A stretch of DNA of 29,806 nt from JBDKTH01 sp964558295. GTDB lineage: Bacteria > Planctomycetota > Planctomycetia > Pirellulales > Thermoguttaceae. The DNA lies in NCBI GenBank assembly GCA_964558295.1, contig CAZLDQ010000051.1:1-29806 (forward strand). Direction: 5' to 3'. Both the position numbers and the translations under genes were made by a program. This document shows, one piece after another, positions 22,745 to 29,806 of this stretch. The notes beneath the pieces were generated by a model, which was not told where the DNA came from, searched no databases, and was given only the letters and a program-made list of their open reading frames with translations. The number at the start of each line of letters is the position of its first letter. Position 1 is the first letter of the stretch.

Positions 22745-23076
22745 TGCCAGTATACACCCGGTCGCAGTCACTCGCCAATCTTCCACACGGGCGAAACGGC
22801 ACGGCCAAAGGTTGGGCTGGTGCGTTGTGCCCAACACGCCGTGCAAGACACGCCCTTTGCCACAGGAGCAGACAAAGGCAATGGGCTGATCCTGGCCGTC
22901 GACTTTGGAGTGGGCATTGGCGAGGATCGACTTGAGGGACTCACGGTGTTCGTGTCTGCAGGGGCTTTTTCTTCTTCGCCCTTGTATTTCCACTCCTTCT
23001 CGTCCGTGATCCGGCCCTGGAGCGGACGGACCGTCCCCTTCACGCCCAAAATGATGCCGAAACTTTCATTATAGCA
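22745..23076 (-). pseudogene. Possible frame-broken gene remnant in a 615-base gap
   Basis: The gap 22633-23247 holds no intact gene. Two adjoining minus-strand frames have codon-like composition. The first reads FGIILGVKGTVRPLQGRITD then EKEWKYKGEEEKAPADTN; a one-base shift near 22950 leads to RESLKSILANAHSKVDGQ and then PIAFVCSCGKGRVLHGVLG, which contains a CxC. Joined by a single frameshift they would give about 100 residues. A perfect extended -10-like TGCTATAAT lies at 23068-23076 just upstream. No family was recognised. A plus-strand frame also covers 22700-23074, so the coding strand itself is unsure. Outside this block the gap shows nothing. Confidence 0.28.
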
Positions 23077-23247
23077 GTCGAACGTCGTTCGGCAGAAGGC
23101 TGGCGGATTGCGTATTGGGAATGCGTTGTTCGCGCGATAAACCAGCGCCGGAGGGATCGCGTTTGCGCGCTACCCTCCGGTTTGTTGACAGCCCCCAGGT
23201 TGTGAGCCCGTCACGTTGATTCTATCTATGACAAGTGTAAGCAAGGG

Positions 23248-24330
23248 CTAGGGCACCTGCACTGGCTCGCCGCCGGCCTTAGACCCCAGTCTTCCCCAGA
23301 CACCGTAAGGGCTTTCGCCCGAGGAAGAGGAGCTGGGACTGGCAGTACCCAGGTTGCCGGTATCGATCGTCTCGCTGAAGAAGTGGACCGAACCGTCGGC
23401 CATCAGTCCATTCACCCCGCCGGGATGCTCACTGGCCGGCGGGATGACCAGGGTCGTCGTGTCGGCATATTGGTTGGCGCCTTCCCCACACGTCGGCGCA
23501 TTTGGGGGCAATACCGTATTGAAGCAGGAGCGTTCGGCCTGCCCGTCGGTCCAAATCACGCCGAAGCGTCGCTTGTGCGTGCCAGCCGTAAAATACTTGC
23601 CGTTCGTTTCCAGAAGGCAGACGTTCGGCGTCGTGCCGATCCCGGAGACATTCAGCTTCATACCGATCACATGGCGATACTGATTCGCACTGATCGTGAC
23701 CGGATCAGACTCCGATTCCTTGAGCCGTTCGCTCATCATGATCGTATTGCTCAGCCCGTCGGTGATGTCGCGAAAGCGGGTATTTCGCCGGGAAGGAAAG
23801 ATGCCGCGAGAACTGTTGTCGTTGGCCCCTGTCGCTTGATCGCCGATCGAGAGGGCGTAGTTATTGAACGGACGGCGGTCGGTCCACGTCCCATTTCGCG
23901 GACCAGCATCCGAAGGGCAATGCAGCACAACTGGAGAGAAATTCCAGGGCGCCCAGTTCCATTCCGCGGTTGGTCCCCACGGCGGATACGTTGCATCGCC
24001 TGCCTTGATTTTTTCGTACATCGGCTGCTGCTCCAGGAACGGCAGGAGCGGGACGAGGGCGTTCAACCGGCCTGTGTTGGATAAGGTCTGTCCGCCGATC
24101 TGGGTCCCACCGTTGCGCATCGCCAAGGCATTATGCACATCGTGGTAATTGTGGAAGGCTACGCCCAACTGCTTGAGATTGTTGACGCACTGCGACCGCC
24201 GCGCCGCCTCGCGTGCGGCCTGCACAGCCGGCAGAAGCAAGGCGATCAAGATGCCAATGATGGCAATGACCACTAGGAGTTCCACGAGGGTAAATCCCCG
24301 CAATTGTGATTGCCTTTTGCGCGTCGACAT
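23248..24330 (-). CDS. DUF1559 family prepilin-like protein (second copy)
   Basis: 360 residues. The N-terminal methylation motif GFTLVELLVVIAIIGIL follows a 12-residue basic leader (MSTRKRQSQLR), then LLPAVQAAREAARR and NNLKQLGVAFHNYH. The C-terminal signature HPGGVNGLMADGSVHFFSE is present, followed by a Ser/Gly-rich tail ending in VQVP. Internal features typical of the family include LHCPSDAGPR and FRDITDGLSNTIMMSE. ATG 24330 has AGGAG eight bases upstream, better than the longer frame to 24357. It is not in an operon with visible neighbours, and differs from the 1787-2809 copy throughout the middle, so the two are old paralogues. Probably exported and assembled like a pseudopilin; role unknown. 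Confidence 0.93.
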   Translation of the reverse strand: MSTRKRQSQLRGFTLVELLVVIAIIGILIALLLPAVQAAREAARRSQCVNNLKQLGVAFHNYHDVHNALAMRNGGTQIGGQTLSNTGRLNALVPLLPFLEQQPMYEKIKAGDATYPPWGPTAEWNWAPWNFSPVVLHCPSDAGPRNGTWTDRRPFNNYALSIGDQATGANDNSSRGIFPSRRNTRFRDITDGLSNTIMMSERLKESESDPVTISANQYRHVIGMKLNVSGIGTTPNVCLLETNGKYFTAGTHKRRFGVIWTDGQAERSCFNTVLPPNAPTCGEGANQYADTTTLVIPPASEHPGGVNGLMADGSVHFFSETIDTGNLGTASPSSSSSGESPYGVWGRLGSKAGGEPVQVP

Positions 24331-24821
24331 AATCGGTCTCCTGTGATAAAGGAGCAAAGCAACTCTTCCCCTAAGCAGAAAACCCTTTCCGCCCGAAGAT
24401 TTCGATGTTCAAGCCAAAAGGATGATGGCGGCGGCCAGCGTCGATGATGGAGGCTCAGCCTGTCGCATCGACGGACCTCAGGCGAACATCCCCCCTGATC
24501 GGCCACTACTCTATCCTAGCAGCTGGCACTAGGGAGGTAATTGAGATCGTGCGTATTTTTCTTGAGATCCATTGCATCCTGCTTATGGAGGGGTGGTGCG
24601 GGTTATTTGCGAAGCTCATAGCTGTTCCGGTTCTCGGTGCGAACGCCGCAAAAACCTGAGCCTCGTGCATCCCGGCCAGTACACTACGGCCGACGTAGGC
24701 CAGTGCGGTTATTGGCGCGGACCGTCGCGTTGCGACATTGCAAACGCAGGAGGTCAAGGATGGTCTGGGGCAACGTTCGTGCAGTGTTGAGCCAAGTTGA
24801 ACCCAATTCTCGCCGTAGCCA
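24331..24821. other. Intergenic stretch without a recognised gene
   Basis: About 490 bases between the start of the DUF1559 gene and the tRNA terminator. Open frames here are short and look random; one minus-strand frame begins inside the tRNA and is not credible. It must contain the DUF1559 promoter, but no convincing -35/-10 pair was found. Confidence 0.4.
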
Positions 24822-24859
24822 ATAAAAAAAGGACTTACGACCAATCGCCGTAAGTCCTT
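24822..24859 (-). terminator. Rho-independent terminator of tRNA-Leu
   Basis: On the minus strand AAGGACTTACG and CGTAAGTCCTT form a perfect 11-bp stem (24849-24859 with 24829-24839) over a 9-base loop, followed by a run of seven T. It begins 12 bases after the tRNA 3' end. Confidence 0.93.
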
Positions 24860-24871
24860 ATTCCGCAATAG

Positions 24872-24956
24872 TGCCGAAGACAGGACTTGAACCTGCACTC
24901 CCTCAACGGGAACTAGGTCCTGAACCTAGCGCGTCTGCCAATTCCGCCACTTCGGC
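24872..24956 (-). tRNA. tRNA-Leu, anticodon CAG
   Basis: 85 bases on the minus strand. The acceptor stem is GCCGAAG/CTTCGGC with discriminator A. The D-arm includes GGCGGAATTGGCAGA, the anticodon stem is CTAGG/CCTAG with loop TTCAGGA (anticodon CAG at 24920-24922), there is a long class II variable arm (TCCC/GGGA), and the T-loop is TTCAAGT. The 3' CCA is not encoded (the bases after the discriminator are CTA), so it must be added after transcription. A strong terminator follows. The gene is divergent from the nucleotidyltransferase gene on its other side. Confidence 0.97.
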
Positions 24957-24971
24957 GCACCTTTGTTTTTT

Positions 24972-24977
24972 AGAATA
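24972..24977 (-). promoter_or_regulatory. Possible -10 element of the tRNA-Leu promoter
   Basis: TATTCT on the minus strand lies 15 bases before the tRNA 5' end, in an AT-rich patch unlike its surroundings. No good -35 hexamer was found at the usual distance, so this is tentative. Confidence 0.3.
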
Positions 24978-25210
24978 GCAGAGCCGTTCATGCAAGTCCC
25001 TCTTGTTAGGGAGGGTTAAGATCCCACGGTGTTGACCGGCGGCCGAAATCCCCCTGCGACAATTCGGTCCGGGTTGTGTATCCTTATCAAGAGGGGCGTT
25101 CTTGGTCGTGCCGCACGCGGGAAGAGGCCGATTCGAGTTCCCCCCTGAATGAGACATGGAATTGCATCCGCAAGTAATACGTGCAGGGCCGTTCCCGGTC
25201 ACCAGATCTT

Positions 25211-26464
25211 ATGGATTGCGTAAGCGCCGAAAGACAACGCCAGTTCGCCGTGGACGTGGTGCGCAAGCTCCGCGAGGCCCGGTTTGAGGCCTATTGGGCT
25301 GGCGGCTGCGTACGCGACCAACTGCTGGGGCGAACCCCGAAGGATTATGACGTGGCCACCTCGGCCCGGCCGCGACAGATCCGTCAACTGTTCGGTCACC
25401 AGCGAACCTTGGCCATTGGGGCGGCTTTTGGCGTGATCACTGTCCTCGGCCCGCGCGAGGTCGAACCGATCGAAGTCGCCACGTTCCGTCAAGATGCTAG
25501 CTATAGCGACGGGCGTCATCCCGATCGCGTCATCTTCAGCGATCCGCGCGAGGACGCCCTGCGGCGTGATTTCACGATCAACGGCCTGTTCTATGATCCG
25601 ATCGAAGAGCGGGTGATTGACTTCGTGGGTGGAAGCGAAGACCTCCAGCGGCGACTGATCCGAGCGATTGGCGACCCGATGGAACGTTTTGGCGAGGACA
25701 AACTACGGCTGTTGCGTGCGGTGCGGTTTGCCGCCGAGTATGGTTTTGAGATCGATCCGGCCACGTTCGCGGCGATTCCCACGATGGCCGCCCAGATCAC
25801 GGTTGTCAGCCCGGAGCGGATTTCTCAGGAGATGCGGCGGATCTTGGAGGCCGCTAACCGTGCCCGAGGGCTGCGGCTGCTGGTTGAGGCGGGCCTGTTG
25901 GCCGTGATCCTCCCCGAAGTGAAAACCGATCTGGAAAATCAGCCGCGGCTCGACCGGGCCTTGACGCTCCTGGCCCAACTCGACAAGCCGCGGTTTCCAC
26001 TGGCCTTGGCCGCTCTCCTGCATTTTTGGGTCACGCCCTTGGTCGCAGAAGCCGTGTGTCGACGGTGGCGGCTGTCGAACAAGGAAACCGAGCGCGTTTC
26101 GTGGTTGATTGAGCATCAGACGTCGCTGGACGACGCACCGTCAAAACCCTGGTCGGTGCTCCAGCCGCTTTTGGTTCACGAAGGGAGCGGCGACTTGCTT
26201 GCACTGACCGAAGCCCGGGCACGAGCCGGCATCGGAGATCTCGAGGTAGTGACGCACTGCCGACAACTCCTCGCGCGTCCCCGGGAGCTGCTCGATCCGC
26301 CCCCCTTGCTCAGCGGAAATGACTTGATCCGCCACGGTGTCCGTCCGGGGCCAGAGTTCAAGTCGCTCCTCGAAGCGGTCCGTAACGCCCAGTTGGACGG
26401 TCAGATTCGCAGCACAAGCGAAGCCCTGGCCTTGGTCGAACAGCAGATTCGTCGCAAGACGTAA
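25211..26464 (+). CDS. tRNA nucleotidyltransferase / poly(A) polymerase family (CCA-adding type)
   Basis: About 417 residues of the class II nucleotidyltransferase family. The active site is AGGCVRDQLLGRTPKDYDVAT (in part GGCVRD at 31-36, and the metal-binding D45-x-D47 in DYD). RRDFTINGLFYD (about 117-128) and RFGEDKLRLLRAVRFAAE (about 159-176) are the downstream family motifs for nucleotide selection and RNA handling. The C-terminal helical half binds RNA. The family contains CCA-adding enzymes and poly(A) polymerases, which cannot be separated by eye, but the divergent tRNA-Leu lacks an encoded CCA, so a CCA-adding enzyme is needed in this cell. The start is ATG 25211; GTG 25181 is an alternative and neither has a clear ribosome site. 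Confidence 0.9.
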   Translation: MDCVSAERQRQFAVDVVRKLREARFEAYWAGGCVRDQLLGRTPKDYDVATSARPRQIRQLFGHQRTLAIGAAFGVITVLGPREVEPIEVATFRQDASYSDGRHPDRVIFSDPREDALRRDFTINGLFYDPIEERVIDFVGGSEDLQRRLIRAIGDPMERFGEDKLRLLRAVRFAAEYGFEIDPATFAAIPTMAAQITVVSPERISQEMRRILEAANRARGLRLLVEAGLLAVILPEVKTDLENQPRLDRALTLLAQLDKPRFPLALAALLHFWVTPLVAEAVCRRWRLSNKETERVSWLIEHQTSLDDAPSKPWSVLQPLLVHEGSGDLLALTEARARAGIGDLEVVTHCRQLLARPRELLDPPPLLSGNDLIRHGVRPGPEFKSLLEAVRNAQLDGQIRSTSEALALVEQQIRRKT

Positions 26465-26512
26465 GCCGCCATCGTCGGGAAGGCCTGTCGATGGCTTTGG
26501 AAGGAGCTCCTG

Positions 26513-26683
26513 ATGGACAAAAAAGCGAAGAAGAAGATCGACACCCTCCATCAACGACTGCAAAAGCTCCGTCAGCAACTGGCAGGGGCGAAGAAACAGG
26601 CCGATGACCCGGCCGAGTTGCATTTGCTCCAGAAGCAAGTGGCAGAGGTGGAGGCTGAGTTGGCTAAATTGAAGGAGATTTGA
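26513..26683 (+). CDS. Small coiled-coil protein, 56 residues
   Basis: A short frame starting ATG 26513 with AAGGAG eight bases upstream and 48 bases after the nucleotidyltransferase stop, so probably co-transcribed. The product opens MDKKAKKKIDTL and is nearly all charged or long-chain helical residues (LHQRLQKLRQQLAGAKKQ, then LLQKQVAEVEAELAKLKEI) with Leu/Val heptad spacing. It is a predicted coiled coil broken once by DDPAE. The strong ribosome site and third-position bias argue that it is real despite its size. No family name is known to me; it could be a scaffold, an RNA-binding helper or a partner of the upstream enzyme. Confidence 0.75.
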   Translation: MDKKAKKKIDTLHQRLQKLRQQLAGAKKQADDPAELHLLQKQVAEVEAELAKLKEI

Positions 26684-27093
26684 GCAACGGCTAGTCTTGC
26701 AGATGGGGCTGGCCTGCTCTTTTGGATGCGTTTTGATCGATTTACGCAACATACCCGAACCGCTCCTCCGAGGCATGCGACACCTGCTCGGTGCCATTTG
26801 TTGTGGCCGTCGATAAGAGGGTGTCGCGAAGAGCAACGGGGGGAAAAATCCACCCGCTGTGGCAAGCGTCATCCCTAGAGCCGGTTCGTCGTGCGGGCAG
26901 CGGGACGAAAGAGGAAAAAAAACGCGATTGGCTCGCCAATTCCGCCGAGCGTGAAGTAGTTTTCTAAAGAAGTCCTCTGGCTCCGTCCCCACTGGGCCAG
27001 TGGCAAACGTGGTCTCGATTGTGGACGCTTGGCCGGTGGCGGACTGGCCGCATCGGGACGTCTTGCAGGGGCGCTGCGAAGGAGCGATCTGCC
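26684..27093. other. Intergenic stretch without a recognised gene
   Basis: About 410 bases before the response regulator gene. It includes an A-rich patch (GAGGAAAAAAAACG near 26910) and GC-rich short repeats of TGGCC/GGCCAG near 26990-27050. No gene, tRNA or riboswitch fold was recognised. Minus-strand frames through it are continuations of antisense shadows of the nucleotidyltransferase gene. Confidence 0.4.
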
Positions 27094-27978
27094 GTGAAGT
27101 ACTTGATCGTTGACGATGATCGTGTCTGCCGTGAGGTCGTCAAGGCCGCCCTCGCTCCCTATGGACATTGCGACTTGGCATTCAATGGGCAAGAAGCGAT
27201 CGGGGCGTTTCGCATGGCGCTCGACAGGGGCGAGCCCTACGACCTGGTCTGCCTGGACATCATGATGCCCGGCAGCGACGGCCATGTCGTGTTGGACAGT
27301 ATTCGTCAGCTCGAAAAGCAACGCGGGATCTTTGGTTCCGATGCCGTGAAGGTCATCATGACCACGGGGGTCCGGGACCCGAAGGAGTGCCTGCAAGCCT
27401 TCCGCGAAGGGTGCGAAAGCTTCGTGGCCAAGCCGGTCATGGAGCAGCAATTGCTCGAACAGGTCCAAACACTTCTCGGCGAACTCTCTCAGGAATCCTC
27501 GGAAGGGACTTCAACGCACCCAGACGGAAGTCCCTGCCGCAAGGCAGAATCCCGGCAGTGCCGTTACCTGATCGTCGATGACGATCGCCTTTGCCGGGAA
27601 ATGCTCAAGGGGCTTCTCTCTCACTTTGGGGACTGTGATTTCGCGGCCAGCGGCCGGGAAGCCGTTGAAGCGGTCCACCAAGCCATTGAGAATGGCCGCA
27701 CCTATGATGGCCTCTGGCTGGGCATCATGATGCCCGGCATGGACGGTCACGAAACATTAACCGCCATTCGCCGGCTCGAGATGGAACATGGCATTCAAGG
27801 ATGTGACGGAACCAACGTCATCATGATTACGGCCTTGAGCGACTCGAAGCAGTGCATTCGTGCGTTCCGCGAAGGCTGCGAGAGTTTTGTCCGCAAACCG
27901 ATTCGCAAAGACGAATTGCTGCTCCGCATGAGTCAGCTGGGCCTGATCGAGGCGGAAGCAAGCCAGCCGACGCATTGA
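27094..27978 (+). CDS. Tandem-receiver response regulator, second receiver lacking its phosphoacceptor Asp
   Basis: 294 residues made of two CheY-like receiver domains and no output domain. Receiver 1 (about 1-125) is complete: acidic triad D7/D8/D9, phosphoacceptor D55 in CLDIMMPGSDG, and K113 in FVAKPV. A Ser/Glu/Gly-rich linker (about 130-155) follows. Receiver 2 (about 157-285) keeps D162-D164 and K268 in FVRKPI, but reads WLGIMMPGMDG: the acceptor Asp is Gly210 (GGC in place of GAC). The two halves are clearly duplicates (AFREGCESFV occurs in both). Receiver 2 is therefore probably a non-phosphorylated docking or dimerisation module. GTG 27094 has AAGGAG ten bases upstream; the longer frame to 27019 adds basic, non-receiver sequence. 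No histidine kinase is adjacent. Confidence 0.93.
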   Translation: MKYLIVDDDRVCREVVKAALAPYGHCDLAFNGQEAIGAFRMALDRGEPYDLVCLDIMMPGSDGHVVLDSIRQLEKQRGIFGSDAVKVIMTTGVRDPKECLQAFREGCESFVAKPVMEQQLLEQVQTLLGELSQESSEGTSTHPDGSPCRKAESRQCRYLIVDDDRLCREMLKGLLSHFGDCDFAASGREAVEAVHQAIENGRTYDGLWLGIMMPGMDGHETLTAIRRLEMEHGIQGCDGTNVIMITALSDSKQCIRAFREGCESFVRKPIRKDELLLRMSQLGLIEAEASQPTH

Positions 27979-27995
27979 GCCTACCCCTTCGCCCT

Positions 27996-29806
27996 TCAGT
28001 CCTTGATCAACACCGGCGAACCGAGAAAGACCGGCGGCGGCTGCGACGCCTTACGGCAGCCGTCGATCAAGAGCAGGGTATCCCAGCGGATCGGGTAATG
28101 GATCACACCGTCGTTGGCGCCCCCCCAATGGATTGCGGCGGTCCCGTCCAAGGGAATCTCGACATAACGCCATCCGGTCCAGGTCATCCGCTCACCGCTC
28201 GGCTGAAATACCTGTCCGGTCGAGTCGACGAACCGCAACCGCACAAACTCCTTCGAACCGTTGCCGTAGATCCAATAGCCCACGGCCTTGGGCCGGCCGT
28301 CGATCTTCTTCAGCGCGGCCGTCTTTGGCGCCAGACGGATGAACTTCCAGCCTTCTGCCATCGTGTAGTCGATTTTAAGGGTACTTGTGCCGGCCATGGG
28401 TGCGCCAGCAGGCGTCGGAGCGAGGGTGACCGACTGGGTGGACGCAATCTTCGCATCGCCGTCGGAGTGCATCTGCCATCCGGCGGCCAGATGCTCCGGC
28501 GTGTACCGGGAGAAATCCGCGGCCAGCATCATCGCGGTCGTCGGCAAGGCGAGCTGCAAACGCCCTTGCTCATCCTCGACCCGAACTCCCAGGCGATAGT
28601 CCTTCACCTGGCCCGCTTCGAGCGCGAACTGCACGGTCTGCTCCTGTTGGCCTGCCTGGAACTCGACTTTCGCCTCGGTGGCGGCCGGCGCAAGCCCTTG
28701 GACCTCGATCAACCGCACGACGCCCTTGAACGCTTCCCCCGTAGGATTCTCCACACGCACACGCAGTTGTCCGCCGAGCGGCGGGCCGATCGCAATGCGA
28801 AAGGGGTTGGTCGCCTGCACGGGAACGGTCTGAACCAGGGTGCCCAGCCCTTCCACCCGGCATTCCAGCCGCATGTCGAGTGGTTCGGACGTGCGCGGTA
28901 GGTCAAGGCTCGTGGCCAGCGCAACGGATTGGCCCGGCGGCACTTCGGTTGCCGCGCCGCCGCTTGAGACGCGAATCGTTCGTCCAAGCGGATTGCGCAG
29001 CATGAGCGAGACTGCCAACGCGGGTTGGGCTCGCACAGCGAGGTCCAGCGGCGCCCGCTGCCAAGCCGCCGCAATACGCAACAGGTCGTTGGCCGCTTCG
29101 GGCACCAGGTATTGCGGCGCATCGTTCAACGTCAATGTCAGCCCGTTGCCGTTGGCCACGAGTGCCGGGAGCGAAGCCCCCGTATGCCCGGTCACACGAA
29201 ATCGGCCGGGACTGGCGGGAATCGTAACCGTCCGAGGTTCGCTGGCCGTGGTCCATGCAGCCAGCCGGACCTCGTCCCCCTTCGTGAACAGGTAGACGTA
29301 CTCTTCCACGCTCCCCACCACCAGCCGCTTATTGAACTGGAATCCGTCGAGCTGGGTAGTCAGCGTTTGAGCAGCCAGATACGAGGGCTTGGGATCGTAG
29401 ACCGGCGTGCGGTCCTTGAAGTATGGATGCATCACCGTGCCGAAGTGATGCTCAGGCTCCTTGGGGTCCTTGCCGTCGTCGTGCCAATCGTACCAGATTG
29501 AAACGGGAATGTCGTTGGCCAGGTTGGTCATCCACTCGCGCGGCAGATACTTCCCCTGTCGGGCATCGTCGAAGTTGTGCCAGGCCGATGAATAGCCCCA
29601 TTCACCCGACATGATCGGAATCGTCTTTCCCTTGGGGGCATACTTGGCGATCATCCGTCGCAACTGGACATACTCACCGGCGGCGGTCTCCGGCCCCTTT
29701 TGGCGATAGGGATGGACGGTCACGCCCGACCAGTACTCCAAAAGCCCGGCCTTGAAACACTCTTCCAAGAACACCAAGTCGATCTGCGAGGTGCCGGGGC
29801 CGATGT
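27996..29806 (-). CDS. C-terminal part of a secreted glycoside-hydrolase-like protein, cut by the right edge
   Basis: At least 602 residues; the frame continues past the right edge (GPGTSQIDLVFLEECFKAGL reads through), so no start is visible. The first 170 residues complete a TIM barrel of clan GH-A type. EYWSGVTVHPYR is a late strand, and KTIPIMSGEWGYSS carries the likely nucleophile Glu in the middle of GEWG; the sequence then continues SIWYDWHDDG. Two or more beta-sandwich domains follow. The last 160 residues form a jelly-roll, carbohydrate-binding-like module (STLKIDYTMAEGWKFIRL, then WIYGNGSKEFVRLRFVD and GWRYVEIPL). The stop lies 17 bases from the convergent response regulator gene. 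It differs from the two other glycosidase-like genes here in retaining a plausible catalytic Glu. Confidence 0.85.
   Translation of the reverse strand, partial: IGPGTSQIDLVFLEECFKAGLLEYWSGVTVHPYRQKGPETAAGEYVQLRRMIAKYAPKGKTIPIMSGEWGYSSAWHNFDDARQGKYLPREWMTNLANDIPVSIWYDWHDDGKDPKEPEHHFGTVMHPYFKDRTPVYDPKPSYLAAQTLTTQLDGFQFNKRLVVGSVEEYVYLFTKGDEVRLAAWTTASEPRTVTIPASPGRFRVTGHTGASLPALVANGNGLTLTLNDAPQYLVPEAANDLLRIAAAWQRAPLDLAVRAQPALAVSLMLRNPLGRTIRVSSGGAATEVPPGQSVALATSLDLPRTSEPLDMRLECRVEGLGTLVQTVPVQATNPFRIAIGPPLGGQLRVRVENPTGEAFKGVVRLIEVQGLAPAATEAKVEFQAGQQEQTVQFALEAGQVKDYRLGVRVEDEQGRLQLALPTTAMMLAADFSRYTPEHLAAGWQMHSDGDAKIASTQSVTLAPTPAGAPMAGTSTLKIDYTMAEGWKFIRLAPKTAALKKIDGRPKAVGYWIYGNGSKEFVRLRFVDSTGQVFQPSGERMTWTGWRYVEIPLDGTAAIHWGGANDGVIHYPIRWDTLLLIDGCRKASQPPPVFLGSPVLIKD

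Noticed and set aside
22700..23074. 124-residue plus-strand frame in the 615-base gap
   Set aside because: No ribosome site or domain was seen, and the opposite strand has equally coding-like blocks; kept only as an uncertainty in the remnant entry.
24506..24898. 130-residue minus-strand frame
   Set aside because: It begins inside the tRNA, runs through its terminator and has no coding character.
24903..25202. 99-residue minus-strand frame ending in AEVAELADALGSG
   Set aside because: This ending is the typical accidental translation of a tRNA-Leu gene, which is what lies here.
26141..26992. 283-residue minus-strand frame
   Set aside because: It is antisense to the nucleotidyltransferase and coiled-coil genes and has no recognisable domain.
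27996..29777. Complete gene starting at 29777
   Set aside because: The codon at 29777 is TTG within sequence that continues in frame and in character to the window edge, so the gene is partial.

Overview
The window looks like chromosomal DNA of a member of the Planctomycetota, probably from the Pirellulales or a related order. Four signs support this: two DUF1559 prepilin-like proteins (GFTLVELLVVIAIIGIL at the N-terminus, HP-x-G...DGSV near the C-terminus); a large secreted protein with the planctomycete N-terminal motif LEKRELLS followed by SdrD/Cna-B-like repeats; a Tat-exported Gfo/Idh/MocA oxidoreductase paired with a Tat-exported sugar-isomerase-like TIM barrel; and CHCC zinc-ribbon proteins with proline-rich linkers. 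Base composition is GC-rich. No genus can be named from the sequence alone.

Layout, left to right. (1) 1-5.9 kb: the N-terminal end of a gene leaving the left edge; a double zinc-ribbon membrane protein; a tight leftward operon of a glycoside-hydrolase-like secreted protein, a DUF1559 protein and a small lipoprotein; and an HDOD plus degenerate GGDEF signalling protein. Two related palindromic repeats (1244-1370 and 3937-4054) flank that operon. Each holds two REP-like hairpins in inverted orientation next to a GTAG tetranucleotide. (2) 6-10.3 kb: a large secreted glycosidase-like protein, a divergent sugar-isomerase-like protein and a REP-associated tyrosine transposase (RAYT), the kind of enzyme expected to mobilise such palindromes. 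(3) 10.3-13.8 kb: a 980-residue secreted SdrD-like protein with seven 15-bp tandem repeats, and a possible small hypothetical gene. (4) 13.97-20.1 kb: a four-gene rightward operon closed by a strong terminator. It encodes a FeeM-type N-acyl amino acid synthase, a fusion of a WbpG-like PP-loop ATPase to a full acyl-AMP ligase, a thioester/acyl reductase-like SDR and a GT1 glycosyltransferase. This is the strongest candidate in the window for an undescribed biosynthetic system, possibly making a glycosylated N-acyl or lipid-amide product.

(5) 20.2-24.4 kb: the Tat-exported oxidoreductase/isomerase pair, a possible frame-broken gene remnant, and the second DUF1559 gene. (6) 24.8-26.7 kb: tRNA-Leu(CAG) with its terminator, the divergent CCA-adding-type nucleotidyltransferase, and a 56-residue coiled-coil protein. 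(7) 27.1-29.8 kb: a tandem-receiver response regulator whose second receiver has lost its phosphoacceptor Asp, and the C-terminal part of a glycoside hydrolase that runs off the right edge.

Taken together the region mixes housekeeping (tRNA, CCA enzyme), planctomycete envelope and carbohydrate functions (several secreted glycosidase-like proteins, Tat-exported sugar enzymes, DUF1559 proteins), signalling (HDOD, REC-REC) and one compact natural-product-like operon. All functions are assigned from motifs read by eye; no database search was run.
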